Both the position numbers and the translations under genes were made by a program. The notes under the pieces are model-generated. The model saw only the letters and a program-made list of their open reading frames with translations. It was not told where the DNA came from and made no database searches. Source: Liriodendron chinense (Eukaryota > Streptophyta > Magnoliopsida > Magnoliales > Magnoliaceae). From it: a DNA stretch of 64,000 nt. This document shows positions 41,550 through 54,800 of the stretch, piece after piece (positions within the stretch are counted from its first letter, which is position 1; each line of letters begins with the position of its first letter). The stretch covers positions 2,160,196 to 2,224,195 of the forward strand of contig ML058586.1 in the NCBI GenBank assembly GCA_003013855.2. The letters run 5' to 3'.

Positions 41550-42800
41550 CGAAGTCAACTCCATACCAGCCGAACACTTAGCACAGTTGGACCAAAACTG
41601 AGCCTAGATTGAACGGACCCAGGCTCGACTAGACATGGCCTGATCCAAGAATTGCTGAAATCTCCTTTTCTCACCTAAATGTTATACAGAGGAATAAAAC
41701 CAACGGTCCACATTCAAGATGCCTCTGTTACCTAAAAAGAATATTACAAGGGCAAATTTGTAGGATTCAACATATGTACATGTGATGGCAGGGTTGGGCC
41801 AGACTGGGCAAAAATAACTTGAGCCCAAGCATGACCCAGAAATTTATCCGTCCATCCATGCCAGGCTTACCAGGCACAAGCCCGGCCGACTGGCTAAGCT
41901 AGCTGGTCCAAGCTCAGTACAAAGCTGGGTTGGGCTCGCCGGGCAGATGGCCCTGAAAACCCAGTGTGTTGTTAAACAGAATATTGTACATTTCAAGTGG
42001 CCCACCTTTCGTAATCAACGATTGGTCCAACGGACCCACATGGATGAGCTATGGACTGCAATTCCTTAAGTCAAATAATCCAAAACCACCATAACCACCC
42101 ATTTATTCCTTTAAGTCAAATAATCCAAAACCACCATAACCACCCATTTGCAGGCGATGGGCCAGGTTTGATTTTGCAGCATAGCCCAATCCCAAGTGGC
42201 ACCCACCCGGGAATAACCCAATGTGCTACACATGCTATGTCGCTTATATTTCAAGCTGGCCTACAAAACCATGTCGGTTCGTCCACAGCCAATGTCATGC
42301 AACAAGTTGCATTTGGGAAGCATCGTGACTCCCCAAAAGATCAGATTGATCCAACTATCAGCTAAACCACACCAGACAACAATGAACCACCACCTGAAAA
42401 CCTCCAAATTTGTGGACCATCTGATGGTTGGGACCGGCTTGATCTTGGGGACAATCCAATTTTCATGGCAAGGCGATCATGCAGGATGGGTTGGATGCCA
42501 CACAACACTAATGTAGGCCCCACATGCAACTAGTTGCAAGATTTTCTCATCTGCGACTAGTGGGCTCAGGCTCAAGAGTTTCAAGATACAAAACCCACCA
42601 CATTTCTAAAGCTAGAAGTGAATTTTCAAACTGATAACCGCTTGTGCATGGCTTTTTATTTCTCCATTTTCAAAGAAGTAAAACATGCTCACAAGATATA
42701 CAGTGCCGTTGTGTAAACACCTTCCACATTGCGATGTAAAGGAGTGGTATAGTCTCATTGTGATTTATTCGATATTGAGTTGTAGAGAACCAATAGCCCA
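41550..42800. other. Intergenic region downstream of ICDH
   Basis: It holds a stretch rich in GGCCC/GGGCC wording (41,790-41,960) that resembles the repeat near 62,120-62,660, and the 45-bp duplication. No gene seen. I could not place a poly(A) signal with confidence. Confidence 0.5.
42066..42150. repeat. Tandem duplication, period 45 bp
   Basis: TTAAGTCAAATAATCCAAAA plus CCACCATAACCACCCATTT occurs twice, identical over about 40 bp. Confidence 0.93.
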
Positions 42801-42801
42801 C

Positions 42802-42895
42802 TTACAAAACTGCAGCTTGTGGAATCTTCAACTCAAGATTCTTTGCGACAGCATTGATGAACTCTTCAGTGCTCAAGTATAAGTCTCTTGATACT
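42802..42895 (-). CDS. ICDH: ICDH exon 15 (last)
   Basis: Completes Lys442 and encodes VSRDLYLSTEEFINAVAKNL and ELKIPQAAVL, then TAA at 42,804-42,802. Acceptor ATGCAG. The C-terminal end is typical in length for the family. Confidence 0.92.
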
Positions 42896-45800
42896 CTGCA
42901 TATTGCAAACATGACAAAAATTAGCACTGCTCCTAAAAAGGGGTACAGGTGCCTTAAATTGCAGTATTAAGCGTAAAGATCAAGACACAGACTCAAACTG
43001 TCTCAACACTGAGGTCCCAGTATCGATTTCCAACATGGGGTGGCTAAACATTGAAGTGTGACTAACAATGTGGGTGTGTGTGTGGAAAAAAAAAAAAAAA
43101 AGACAAACTCACAACACCCAAGAGCAAACCAAATCCAAATTTAACATGAGCTTCTTGAGTTTAACCAGCTTGAGCAGCCGTGTGGATGCGTTGCACAGCT
43201 AACAGGGTGGGTGTGTTGCATGACTATAAAAAAATATATAAAAAAAAAAAAAAATTACCCTCAAACTAATTCTCTCCCTCTTAAATAAATTGGTCTTTTT
43301 CTTCAAATGAATTTTTGAAAGTCTTTCATGAAATATTGAATAAAATAGATGAACAAGAAACAGACATTAAAACTATAAGGCGTTCCCATAAGACACTTAA
43401 CAGTCCTATAAATTTGGAAGGTAAGAGGGAAAACATAAATAAAGAATAAAGCATAATGCTGTCCCTAGAATTCATGAATCTGAGATGCAAGAGTAGGTAA
43501 TACTCACTTAGGTCCATGGACCAGAAGGGCGAGATCCTTGGTCATTTTGCCCGACTCGACTGTCCCGACACAAGCAGCCTCTATCTTCAAAGCAAAATCC
43601 ATCAACTTGTCATTTTTATCAAGTTTTGCCCTACATAAATTTGGGCAGAAAAGATAAGTAGGGAGTAAATTGGAAACTTGTCACCATTTACTACATAATT
43701 CGTGAGTTTACTGCTAAAGGCGAATAACATGAAACCTCTCTAAGTTTCAAAAAAAGGAAAAGTACAACAGGGGGTGGGGGGAGACTTTTTTGTTTTTTTC
43801 CTTGTCAACACATTAACAATCATTTGACCATTGGCATTCAGTTCAATGTGAGATTGTATTTTACCTCATTCAGTTCAATACTATTCAGTTTGTGTGAGAT
43901 TGTATGAGACCATCTACAACTATCAGAACACCATTGCCAAACTACCGTGCATTATATGACCCCAATGAGTATTATATAACTTGTAGGTTGATTTGTCAAC
44001 AATGACCATGGCAGACAACTATGCAAAATGCATACTTTAGGACACAAGGAGTTATATGGTCCTCGACCAAAGGAGATCAGTGTTCATGTCTGCTTTTGTA
44101 GAATGGGCCCTGATGCAGGGTGGGGACCATTGCTGGATAGTCATGATTGCATAATTGAGCATTCATAGGGACAAATAGGGGCCTCAATTAAATGATTGGG
44201 TAGCCTAGATTTATCAATTTCCCTGAACTCATCCTCAATTTGGAAGCCAGAGTTGGTCCATCACCATGATTTGCCTCGTATCTTCTACTTCGACCACAGT
44301 TGATGATGCAATCCTATGCGCCTGATTGGCATCCCTCGCATGGAGTGTGTTTAGATCATGCCACATCTTTTTACGCACTCATGATACTTTCATACAGCCA
44401 TCAGATTATGCTGTGGATGCATACACGCCTTCGAATTTCTCGTTGATTTTAGTACCGATTTGGATATCTTCCCCCACTAATCCTGGAAAAACTTTAAGAA
44501 AAGCGGATGAATGTGTTAAGTTGTTTAATTTGATTCGTTCGTTCTTGTGAAGGCGAAGGTTCGGATTCACCCAGGTTAGTGTTCTGATCGTATACCAATT
44601 CGTTATTTGTTAGGATCAGATTCGTATGTATCCATTTATTTACTAAATTGATTAGTTCGAGGATTGGATACGTTGGATACATCTGAATACTCTTACCTAG
44701 TTACTCGAGTTCAGATGTGTGGATCACTTTCATGTAGAACACACACCTACACGGTTAGATCACGGATCGTATGTAAGGATAGTTCGTAAGTATTAATTTG
44801 TTAATTTGTAGGTTACGATTCTATAGTTACACGAGTTATGTTAGTGTTTGTGTTCGTACATATCACCAAGCTGAAACCCAGATGACCACTCCCGATTCAA
44901 GTACTCAACTCCTTTGAGCACACCGGCATTCACTATCGGAGGTTTTAAATGAGGTTCACCTCTCAACCTTTACACGGAGGTTTTACCGGTTCACCTCTTA
45001 ACCATAACCGGAGTTTTGGACAAAGGGCTAACTCTCAACCCGACGCACGTTCACTCCCGTGTCGAAAGCTCCCCCTTGGAGACTTAGTTTAGGCCCGGCT
45101 AACGGGCCAAGGAATGGCTAACGTCCCTAGATCGAGTTTGACTTACAAACTCTACACTCAACTACCAAAGGGAATTGAGTGGATGGACTCTCAATAAAGA
45201 CAACCTTACTTGTTCGATGAGCCCTTGTTCAGCGCCGGTTTGGGTTGCTTGATCTCCGCTCTCCCGTGCTTCAATCAGCTTCCCTTGCTCCCACGATCGT
45301 GTTACTGATGCGTCGCCAATGCCTCAGCTACACTTGATCAATCACATCGCTTGTGATGCCTTTGAGATGCCCAAGGTGATAGGAGGATGGTTGAATCTCC
45401 TACATGAGGTATGTAGCTTGTTCTAACTAGGAGATTCACCTAGAGGATCTTCTAGAGGTCTTGAACAAGAGATATAACTATATGGTATAGTGTCTTACCT
45501 CTAGAATTGAGATAGGAATCAAGTCATCTCTAGTTTGCATTTGAATGCCCTCACTTGTGTTTAAACACAAGGGATATGACTTGAAACTCCTCCTCTTTGA
45601 GGCCTCATATGATGTACAAAAGGTGTAGGGAATAGGCTCTCAAAACCCTCTCTTCCATGCCAAAAAATCGACCTCCATATATAAAGAAAAAGGAGCTCCA
45701 ACGGTTATAAAACTGGCAAAAACGGCTCCTTCCGACCTATCCCGACCGGTCGGCCAACGGTCAGTCATGACAGAAAGCTTGCTGTCAAGGAGAGGAGACT

Positions 45801-48800
45801 GTCCGACCGGTCGGCCCCAATGGCATGTACACAACATGTATTGTTGTGAGGTCTGGCAGCCTGGCCAACCGGTCTTGACCGGTCAGACAAGCCTAGGTTC
45901 AGCCTAAATGTTTGCTGACCCTCCTAATACACAACCCACTCACAATGGCCTAGTTTTGGGTGATCTTTTGGGACACCTAGGGCCCATCTATGATGACAAA
46001 GGGTATTCCTAAGATGGTCATGGTCATCAAAGAGGTTAGGGGTTAGGTTTTGGTCAAGGTTAAGGCACATCAAGGCATCACTTTTACCTGTTTCTTCTTC
46101 TTTGATGCAGCAGGGCCACTTGAGTCTTCGGTCTTCGTCTTCATTAGGCTCAACCGACACTAGACTCACTGATGTAAGTGATTGACAAACAAGGTGCACT
46201 AGTATGCCACAGAAAAGTGCACTAACAATGATGTCCTGATCGGCAACGATCTCTTCCACTTCTGCTTAGAGAGGGAGAGGCTTGCCTGGAATTCCCACTC
46301 ACAACTTGTGGTTTTCCCTGTGCTCTTGATTGGTCACCTCAATATAGTGCAATGTGAGAGAGGAGGATTTAAACTCTGGTAGCTTTTGTCCTTGATAATT
46401 GTTCATCCCTGCCATCAATCCCTTTCCTCCTCATAAGCACAATTAATGGTGTTTTTTCTTTTTTATAGAACTTCCTCAATTGAGTTTATACGGAGGAAAG
46501 GGGTGCTTTAGTGCAGAAAATCCTACATGGAGGACATGGGCCTGCCAAAAGCGGGATTAGACTTGATCCCAATTTTGCGAATGCCCTACCCAAACGGACC
46601 CTTAAAATTTTGGGAATTTTAGGATTTGGCTTTTAGGAATTTGGGGACATTTGGGTGACAAGGGTCTGAGGATTCTCGGATCTTGAGGAATTCGAGAACA
46701 TTGTGCTAGTGGGTAGATTTTGGGTGGGGGATTGGAGAAAGTTGGGTAGGTGGGTGGTAGATTTAGGGGGAAATACAAAGGAAAAGGAAAAACACACATT
46801 CCCAAGGATCAGAACTTGCTCTGATAGCAAAATGAATGTAGGAGACCCTTGGATGGTCAACAATCACATAATCAAACATCAATAGGGAGTTAGGGACCAA
46901 CCTGGAACTTGATCTACTTAGTGGGTGGCCTCAGCCTGTATGCGTAAGGGCCCATGGTTAAGTAATCGGGAGCAAGTCAGGTGGACAGACCATGACCCAA
47001 ATATCTCCAGGATCAGAAGATGGCATCCATGGTGAGGCCTTACAGACCAACGGTCTGGATCAATTTACCATGCACCCCACTTATACAAACATAAAACCCT
47101 AGTAAACTGTGCATATTCTCAGTTCAAGGATCCTACAATTCCTCCATAGTACTAAGGAATTTTACAACACCAATAAAAACCCTGTATTGCAGTGTCTACA
47201 AGTAAATCAATGATTAAATATACACATTTGCAAATTTTGGTCTTGGATTTGACCCCATTGCTTTCGGATTTCACATCAACTAAGCATATGGTTAATGAGC
47301 TAAGATGGATTATGCAAGTGAACTGACAAGAATCAGAAGATTTGATACAAGTTCAAGGACAAACAGCAAAAAATACCTGTGCTCGAGACCACGGGTCCAG
47401 GCAAATATGGAAGCAATGCTGTTTGTACTAGTTTCTTGTCCTTTTTGGTACAGCCGAAAATGTCGAGTCACGGTCCCATGAGCAGCCTCAGCTTCTAACG
47501 TCTTCCCATCAGATGATAACTGCACCCCATAAAAGCAAGCAACAATGGGAACCTTAAAACTACTCATGCTTAACACTGAAATAAATAAGCAGTGTGAAAG
47601 TCATAAGGGCCTTTGTGGATTCATGGAAAAACAATGAGAATGAAAAGCCATTTCCCCTTTTTCAACAAGATTTTCTTTAAATCAATAAATAAATTTCATT
47701 TCCAAATCTATCGTTTGGGGGAGAAAAAAGGAATCTTCATAAAAAATTTACTCGAAGACGGAAGGTGACATGTGTGCTGAAGATGGATTGTGGGAAATGT
47801 GTCAAATTGTCACATGTGGGACATTGGCACATTTGGGGTGCTTAAAGATGGATGGTGGCACATGTTGCACATGTGGCGTGTTGACACGTTTCACGCATGC
47901 AGAGCACTTGAAGATAGAAGGCAACAGATGGCACCATAGCACATTTGGGTGCTTGAAGATGAGGGTGGCACATGTTGCACATATGACACATTGGGCTGTG
48001 TGGTGTGTTGGCACACTTGATGATGGGTGGTTTTACACATCACACGTGGTACATTGACACGGGTACAGTGCTTAAAGATGGATGCGGCACATCTAAGGCA
48101 GTTGAATGGATGTCTGCACATGGGGCACATGAAGGTGGCCGGTGACACATGGTGCATATGTCACACATTGCCACGTGTCGCACATGTGAAGCAATTAAAG
48201 ATGGACAGCGGCCATGTGGCAGATGTAGGGCATTTGAAGGTGGCACATGTTGTACATGGCACATTGGGATGAGTGGCACACATGGCACATGTTGTACATG
48301 TGGCACAATGCCATGTGTGGCACTTTAAGATGGATGGCAGTACATGCGTCACAAGTGGCACATTGGCACATGGGGGGCGATTGAAGATAGACGGTTACAC
48401 ATGCAAGGCACTTGGAAGATGGGTAGTAGCACATGTAGCTACCATGTGGGATACTTTATAACAAGAGGTTAGCGTCTCTCATTTCCCTCAATTTCTTGGA
48501 AATGATGTTTCCTTAACCTAGTCAAGGAAACAAAAAAGGGGCATTTTTGAGGAAATGAGACGAAAACGGAAACAGCATTTCCAAAAAATTTATAAAAACA
48601 AACAACAGAAATGTCATTTTCATGGAAATGGCGTTTCCTCAATCTATATTCCAATGAATCCAAACAGGCCCTAAAGGAAAATCATGACGAATTGATAGCT
48701 ACCAGCACGGATGACATTAAGCCCAAAGAACCAAAACCTGCATCAACCAAGCAATTTTTCTGTGAGAAACTTCATATTGTGAAGGTATTTGAAGGGATCC

Positions 48801-51800
48801 ACTACAAACAAAGTTAAAAGGCAGGATGGAGACAAGCTTGAAACATGTGCAGTTAACTGCAACTCTCAGTACCCTTGGAAATCAAACTCCGCAACCTTTT
48901 TTTTTACACTATTTAGTTTAAAATGGAATGATTATCTTAATGAGCACTTAAAAGGACAAAATCAACAATGCATATCAAGAATCATGCAGTTATAGAAGTA
49001 ACAATAAACGATATGTCTGACCATGCACGAAACAAGTATAATCATCAGATAAAAGGTCATAAACTATACATGCATTTTAAGCAGTCACCTGACGCACTTG
49101 AAAGTTAAATCATCTATTTGAATAGAACACATGAATTCAAGAGTAGATAATTATGCCTTTTTCAATTTTTTTTTCTTTTCCGCTAATGAAGCATGATTAA
49201 AATATCTGAAGCATAGAAAGGCACCTTGAGCAAGGAAATCACTCTGGACATCCCCATCATAGTTTTTGCAAGCCCACACGTATCCACCATCACTTTTCAA
49301 TGCATAGGCCACCATGTCATCAATTAGCCGATGCTCATACCTGAATATAAAATAATCAAATTTACTATCAACTATCTCAAGATATATTGGGCAAATAGAT
49401 ATTGAGTTGCAGGTTCACAGGAGATGGACACCAACCATATCGATTGCTCTTCAAATTTCTCCTTCCACTTCTCTTCATATACCTCCTGAAAGATAATCCT
49501 TGAACCTACAATTGCCCATTTCAAATAAGAATGTGAATAAACCATTGGAATATCTAAGTCCCTTTATTAAATTCAGTGGGAAAAAAGGAGGCATAATAGA
49601 GTCTTGAGCCTCAGCAAACTGAAAGTTTTCTGAGACTTCTGTACATGTAAGCCACATTGTTGGAGCCGCCCAAGTGTTGATGTAATGGGGGGCTACTTTG
49701 GACACCAGATGCCCCAAACTATCCCAGAATGGAAGATCCCAATTACCAACCCTTTGATAAATAACTTACAGAAAGACGCTTGAGGGGGGGGGGGGGGGGG
49801 AGAGTTTTCTAAATACAGTGGAAAACAGCCAAAGATCAAGCATCAGGATACCCCAGTTTGGGAGATCTTTGGAGAATCAACCAGCCACTGTGGGGCCAAC
49901 CAGATTAATGATCTCGATCATCAAACCATGGGTTCCATGAGTATGGCATCCCGCACCTCAGACAACTATACAGTTGCAGTGGCTCAAAAGCCTATAATTC
50001 CTGAAGAATAAACAAGGGTATTTTGGAAGCTATGTCTCACAGGTGTCATGCAGCTATTTCGCACAGGTGTCATGCATGACTGAGCAACAAGTACAGGTAC
50101 ATGGACAGGGAGAAACCCAAAGAGTACAGGTATGATGCCAATACAACTTTCTGAGATGCAAGTACACACAGATCTTCTCCAAAATGGTGCTACCAGACTC
50201 TTGTGCATCACTTGGCACGAAATCTCCGAAAAAGACAAAGCCCCACAAATTTCGGCGCCTTGTGTCAAGAGAAAATGGACATATTTATACTCACAAACAG
50301 CAGGAGAATATGTGCATGCAAGAATATCCATAAGCATCACAGCAATGATGTATCCTAGATACATCCGACAAAGATGCATGGAAAAGATGGAAGTAGCCAA
50401 GCAAATAACAATTACATGAATTGAAAAATTGACCAAAATGGTACAGTTGACTAACTTTTATTGCAATTTGAGACTACCTGCCATCATATTTTTTCAGTAT
50501 TGTATTTTTGGTGCTTAGGTAAAGAGGCCACTTCTTTCCATATGCCATTGACATTGAAGACTCCGCAAAAGCTCGAATAGACTGGGGAAAAAGAAAAGAA
50601 AAGAAAAGAAAGAAGGTAGAATTCTGAATTCCCTATTTGTAACATAGGAAAATCACAAAACATTTTTTCCAAGTAAAGCTTCACAGAAACAAACCTCATC
50701 AACATTATACATAGCCAAGGCAATGCCTGGACCTTTAAAATCATAAACATCGAGCTCCACTGGTGTTTCACCCTCTGCTGGGACTGAAACTCAACAAACA
50801 AGGATGAATCAACTGACAGACAAATGATTTATTGACCATCTAAAACTTCAATTTTTAGTCCCCTGGATGGCTAATATAGTTTATATGAGCTCACCAAAGA
50901 CCAATTTAAGTTTTCCTGGTCCACTAATGACCATGTCAGTTGCCCGATACTGATCTCCAAAGGCATGCCTACCAATGCAGATAGGTTTCTTCCAACCTGC
51001 AATGCAGATAGGTTGAGATAAGTATCAACAGAAACTCATTATTGCTGCAGACGTGTGTATGAAAAGAAGGGGGTGGGGGGGGTAGAATTAGGGCAGTACC
51101 TGAAATAATCCTGGGAATATTCCGGCATAGTATGGGTTCACGGAACACAGTTCCTGAAATAAACAAAATAAGCAATCATCTGATTTATGAGAAAGAACAT
51201 TTTAGAAGAGATCAGCTAAAGTCAACCTTGAATGATCAAGGGAACCAAATAAATTCCTTTGACATCTCAGCCTGGATTGAAGAACTAATCTACAAAAATT
51301 CTCCAACTATCTATTAGAAAGAAAGGTCCTATGCTCCTAAACTTTTTTTCATCCATATAAAAGAGAATCTGTTATCAACTTAAAATGGATTGTGCCGGCC
51401 TGGAACAATCCTGGGAATACTTCTGGCAAAGTACGGGTTTCTTCCAAGTCCAGAAGATAACAGTTTGTTGAAGTTACGTAGCCATCTTTTGGCTACCACA
51501 CTACCCCTTTTGTTAATGAGGCCACAATGAGATTTAAGAATAAAAGTTATCAACAAAAGTAAATAGCTGAGAATAGGTAAGCAGGGAAAAATTGCTTTAT
51601 TGTGACTTTTAGCATGACAATGTTCATTATCTTTTATTTTGGCAGGCAAGCTAGAATCAAACCCACGACCTCAAGGTTGCAACAAAAGGAAGTAATCCAA
51701 TCAGCTGAAAGCTATAAGAGTGGGAGTGGTTGAATCTTGCCATGAAAGCCAAGTGAGACAATAAAACGCCATACAAACCATTCAAGATGTTTCTTATTGT

Positions 51801-54800
51801 GCCATTTGGGCTCCTCCACATTTTCTTGAGACCGAATTCCTTAACTCTGGCTTCATCTACATGTTAGGAAATGAAATGAAGCCTAATTAGAACCATTCAT
51901 AATTATGCTAAGAAGCAACTAAATATTTCAAGCAAGTATCAGAATCTACCAAATATGCAGCATTCGCAGAATCACACCTCAAGAAAAACACAACAAGAAT
52001 GCTTAAAAATTTATAATCACAAACATGAGTATGTGGATTGCACAAAGTAGTTTAGAATACTCACCAAATATTTGTATTGTGAAAATGGTAGTCTTATGAA
52101 GCTGAGAAGAAAGGAGCAAGGAAGGGGGGCAATTTACATCAATATGTAAAACTACTGATAAGCTCAGGATCTGGTGAACAAATCAATATGTTGGTTTTCT
52201 GAATTTACATATTCTGTGGTGACTTCTTTAGGGGCAATTTTCTCTCTAACAAAGTAGTAGTCAGCTTCTATATGTTTTGTCCTCTCATGGAATACGAGAT
52301 TGCTAGCAATGTGTGTTGCAACTTGGTTATTGCAATAAGGTGCTATTGTCCTTCCATCAAATAACCGCAGTTCCTATAAGAGAGATCGCATCCATATTAG
52401 CTCGCATGTTGCATGGCCCATAGCTCTATACTTTGCCTCCATACTAGACCTGGCCATTACGTTTTGTTTCTTGCATTTCCATGTTTACCAGGTTGCCTCC
52501 AACATAGGTGCAATAACCGAAAGTGGATTTCCTATCAGTCAATGATCTTGCTCAGTCTACATTTGCATATGACTCGGCCCGAAGATGACCATGAGAGCGA
52601 TAAATTAGCCTAATCATGGGGCTCTTTTCAAGTAACAAAGAATACATAATGCTACTCAGATTACTATTCCAATAGTTAATGATATATCAGTCCTAGTAAT
52701 AGTGACTTGTATTTTTCTGGATCATCAAAGAACTCTCCTTAATTATCAAACACTTCACTACTGGTCTCCATGGGCATGTCACTTGGTTTACATCTCTAAC
52801 ATTTCAATTTCTTTCAACAAGTCTTACACATACTTCTGCTGAGATAAAATGATATGTGACTGAGTCACTTTGGTTCCAAGTAATGGAGTGGGCCAAAGTC
52901 CTTCGTTTGAAACTGCTTCAAGATATGGGCCTTGGCTTTCTGATATATCAATAGGATCACTTCCTGTGATGATGACCGCATCCACGTAAACTACAATTGT
53001 GATCATCCCTCTGTGACTATGCTTAACAAATATTGAGTGATCGACACAACATCAGTGGAAGCTAAAGTTGATTAGCATTTTGCTAAAAAATTTGAACCAA
53101 GCCTTGGGAGATGGTTTTAGACAATAAATGGCCATTTGAAGTTTACTCTCTCCCATTCTCCCCCTAGGCAACAAATCCAAGAAGGTACTCCATGTAAATT
53201 TCTCAATTCATAATGCCCATTCAATTCAACACTCTCCCATTCTCATTGTTTGGCTAACCTCTTGTATTAGAGCATTGCGATTCCCAAAAACTATAATGCC
53301 CATGTTCGGTTGGCTTACAAGTCGTAAATCACATGTGGTGTGTTGTTTATTCACTCAAGAAGCATCCAAATTGAATGAACAAGTGTTCTGCACTCTAATA
53401 CCTGATTAACTACAATCTCAAATGTCAATCGTATGTCATGCGATCAAATTGATGAGTGGATTGGATGTCAACCATGCGAGCAAAATCTGCACATGTGATC
53501 CACAATGGCCAGGGAATGAATGGCCCATGTTGATTATGCCATACGGCCTGATCATTGTTCTAGACCATCCGTCATGTGGTTCTCACCCTTGATTGCCCAT
53601 CCTGTAAAAAATCAATCTATTCGAAGATCTTAACCATCCATTCAATGGTCGGTGAAATGGACGCCTATATTGACCATCTTACAAGCAGTTAGATCATTGA
53701 CTTTGGCCATCCATCATATGGTCCCGACATTGATTGTCCATCACTATTAAAAAAATCATTTTTATTGGACGAATCGACAGTCAAAGACATGGGAACACGC
53801 ACAAATCTAGGCGGGGATGGAAAGTAAGCAAGTCAAAACATCTATTTTAGGTGTTGCCCAGGTAGAAAACTAGAAGAGTCTAAAAAGAGGAAAGGGGGCA
53901 AGCAACAAGAAATAACCATTCATGCCTTTTCCAGAAGAAGGGGGAGTTGATTCAACAATACTGACCATAGGATCAAGGGGAGACTAGTGACCTTAAGAAC
54001 ATTATCAGTGATTAAAGGAAAAGGCAGTTTTACTGAGGAAAGTTCCTGGTTTAGTGAACACTTCATCTTAAGCTTCTTGTATCTTAGTCAAGTGAAGCCC
54101 CATTCTCCGCACTCTTAACACACACAATTTTGACGTTGTTGAGAGAATCCTTTTTGGTGAATCTATGCTTCTAATGCTTTGACCTAGATAAGATAGGAGG
54201 TATTTCAAATAAGTTGGTTCTAAGTTAAAGGAAAAAATTCAACAGTTGGGGAAATGGACAGTCCATATTGATAATATCGCAAATGGTCCAATCATTGACC
54301 TAAACTATCCATCATTCAGGTCCTACCCTTGATTGCCCATTCCCCCTCAAAAAATCACTTTCTTTTGACAATCCTAACAGGGAAATGGATGGTCCATACT
54401 AATCATACTCCAAATGGTCCAATCATTGATATAGACCTTCCATCATATGGGTTCCACCCTCATTTGTCCATCCCTCTCAGAAAAACACTTTGTTTTAATG
54501 ATTTGAATCTTCCAATCAATGTCAGGGGTCATTAACAGTCCAGATTGATCATGCTACATATATTTTGAACATTGATCTATGACATCTATCATGTGGGTCC
54601 CACTCCCACCCTTGCTTACGCATCCCTCTAAAAAATCACTTCAGTTGGATGATTCTAACCTCCAATCAATGCCTGGGAAAACGAACGGTATATCTATCAA
54701 ACAAAAAAATGGTCCTATCATTGATCTAGACATCCCTCATGTGGGCCCCACCTTTAATTACTAATTCTTCTTAAAGAATCACTTTAGACAAATGATCCCA

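Noticed and set aside
47802..48434. Several overlapping Cys/His-rich ORFs
   Set aside because: They are simple consequences of the CACATG minisatellite; the Cys/His richness mimics zinc fingers but spacing is not conserved.
49475..49505. Alternative acceptor TTTCAG inside ICDH exon 10 as a fix for the frameshift
   Set aside because: Using it gives the wrong phase with exon 9 and drops FKDIFQ, so it does not restore the protein.
50054..50436. 150-codon minus-strand ORF in ICDH intron 9
   Set aside because: Hydrophobic, Cys-rich by chance, overlaps an open frame on the other strand, and lacks any family motif.
51100..51153. Pro-to-Ser change in ICDH exon 6 as a damaging mutation
   Set aside because: Human IDH1 has Ser at the equivalent position, so the change is tolerated in the family.
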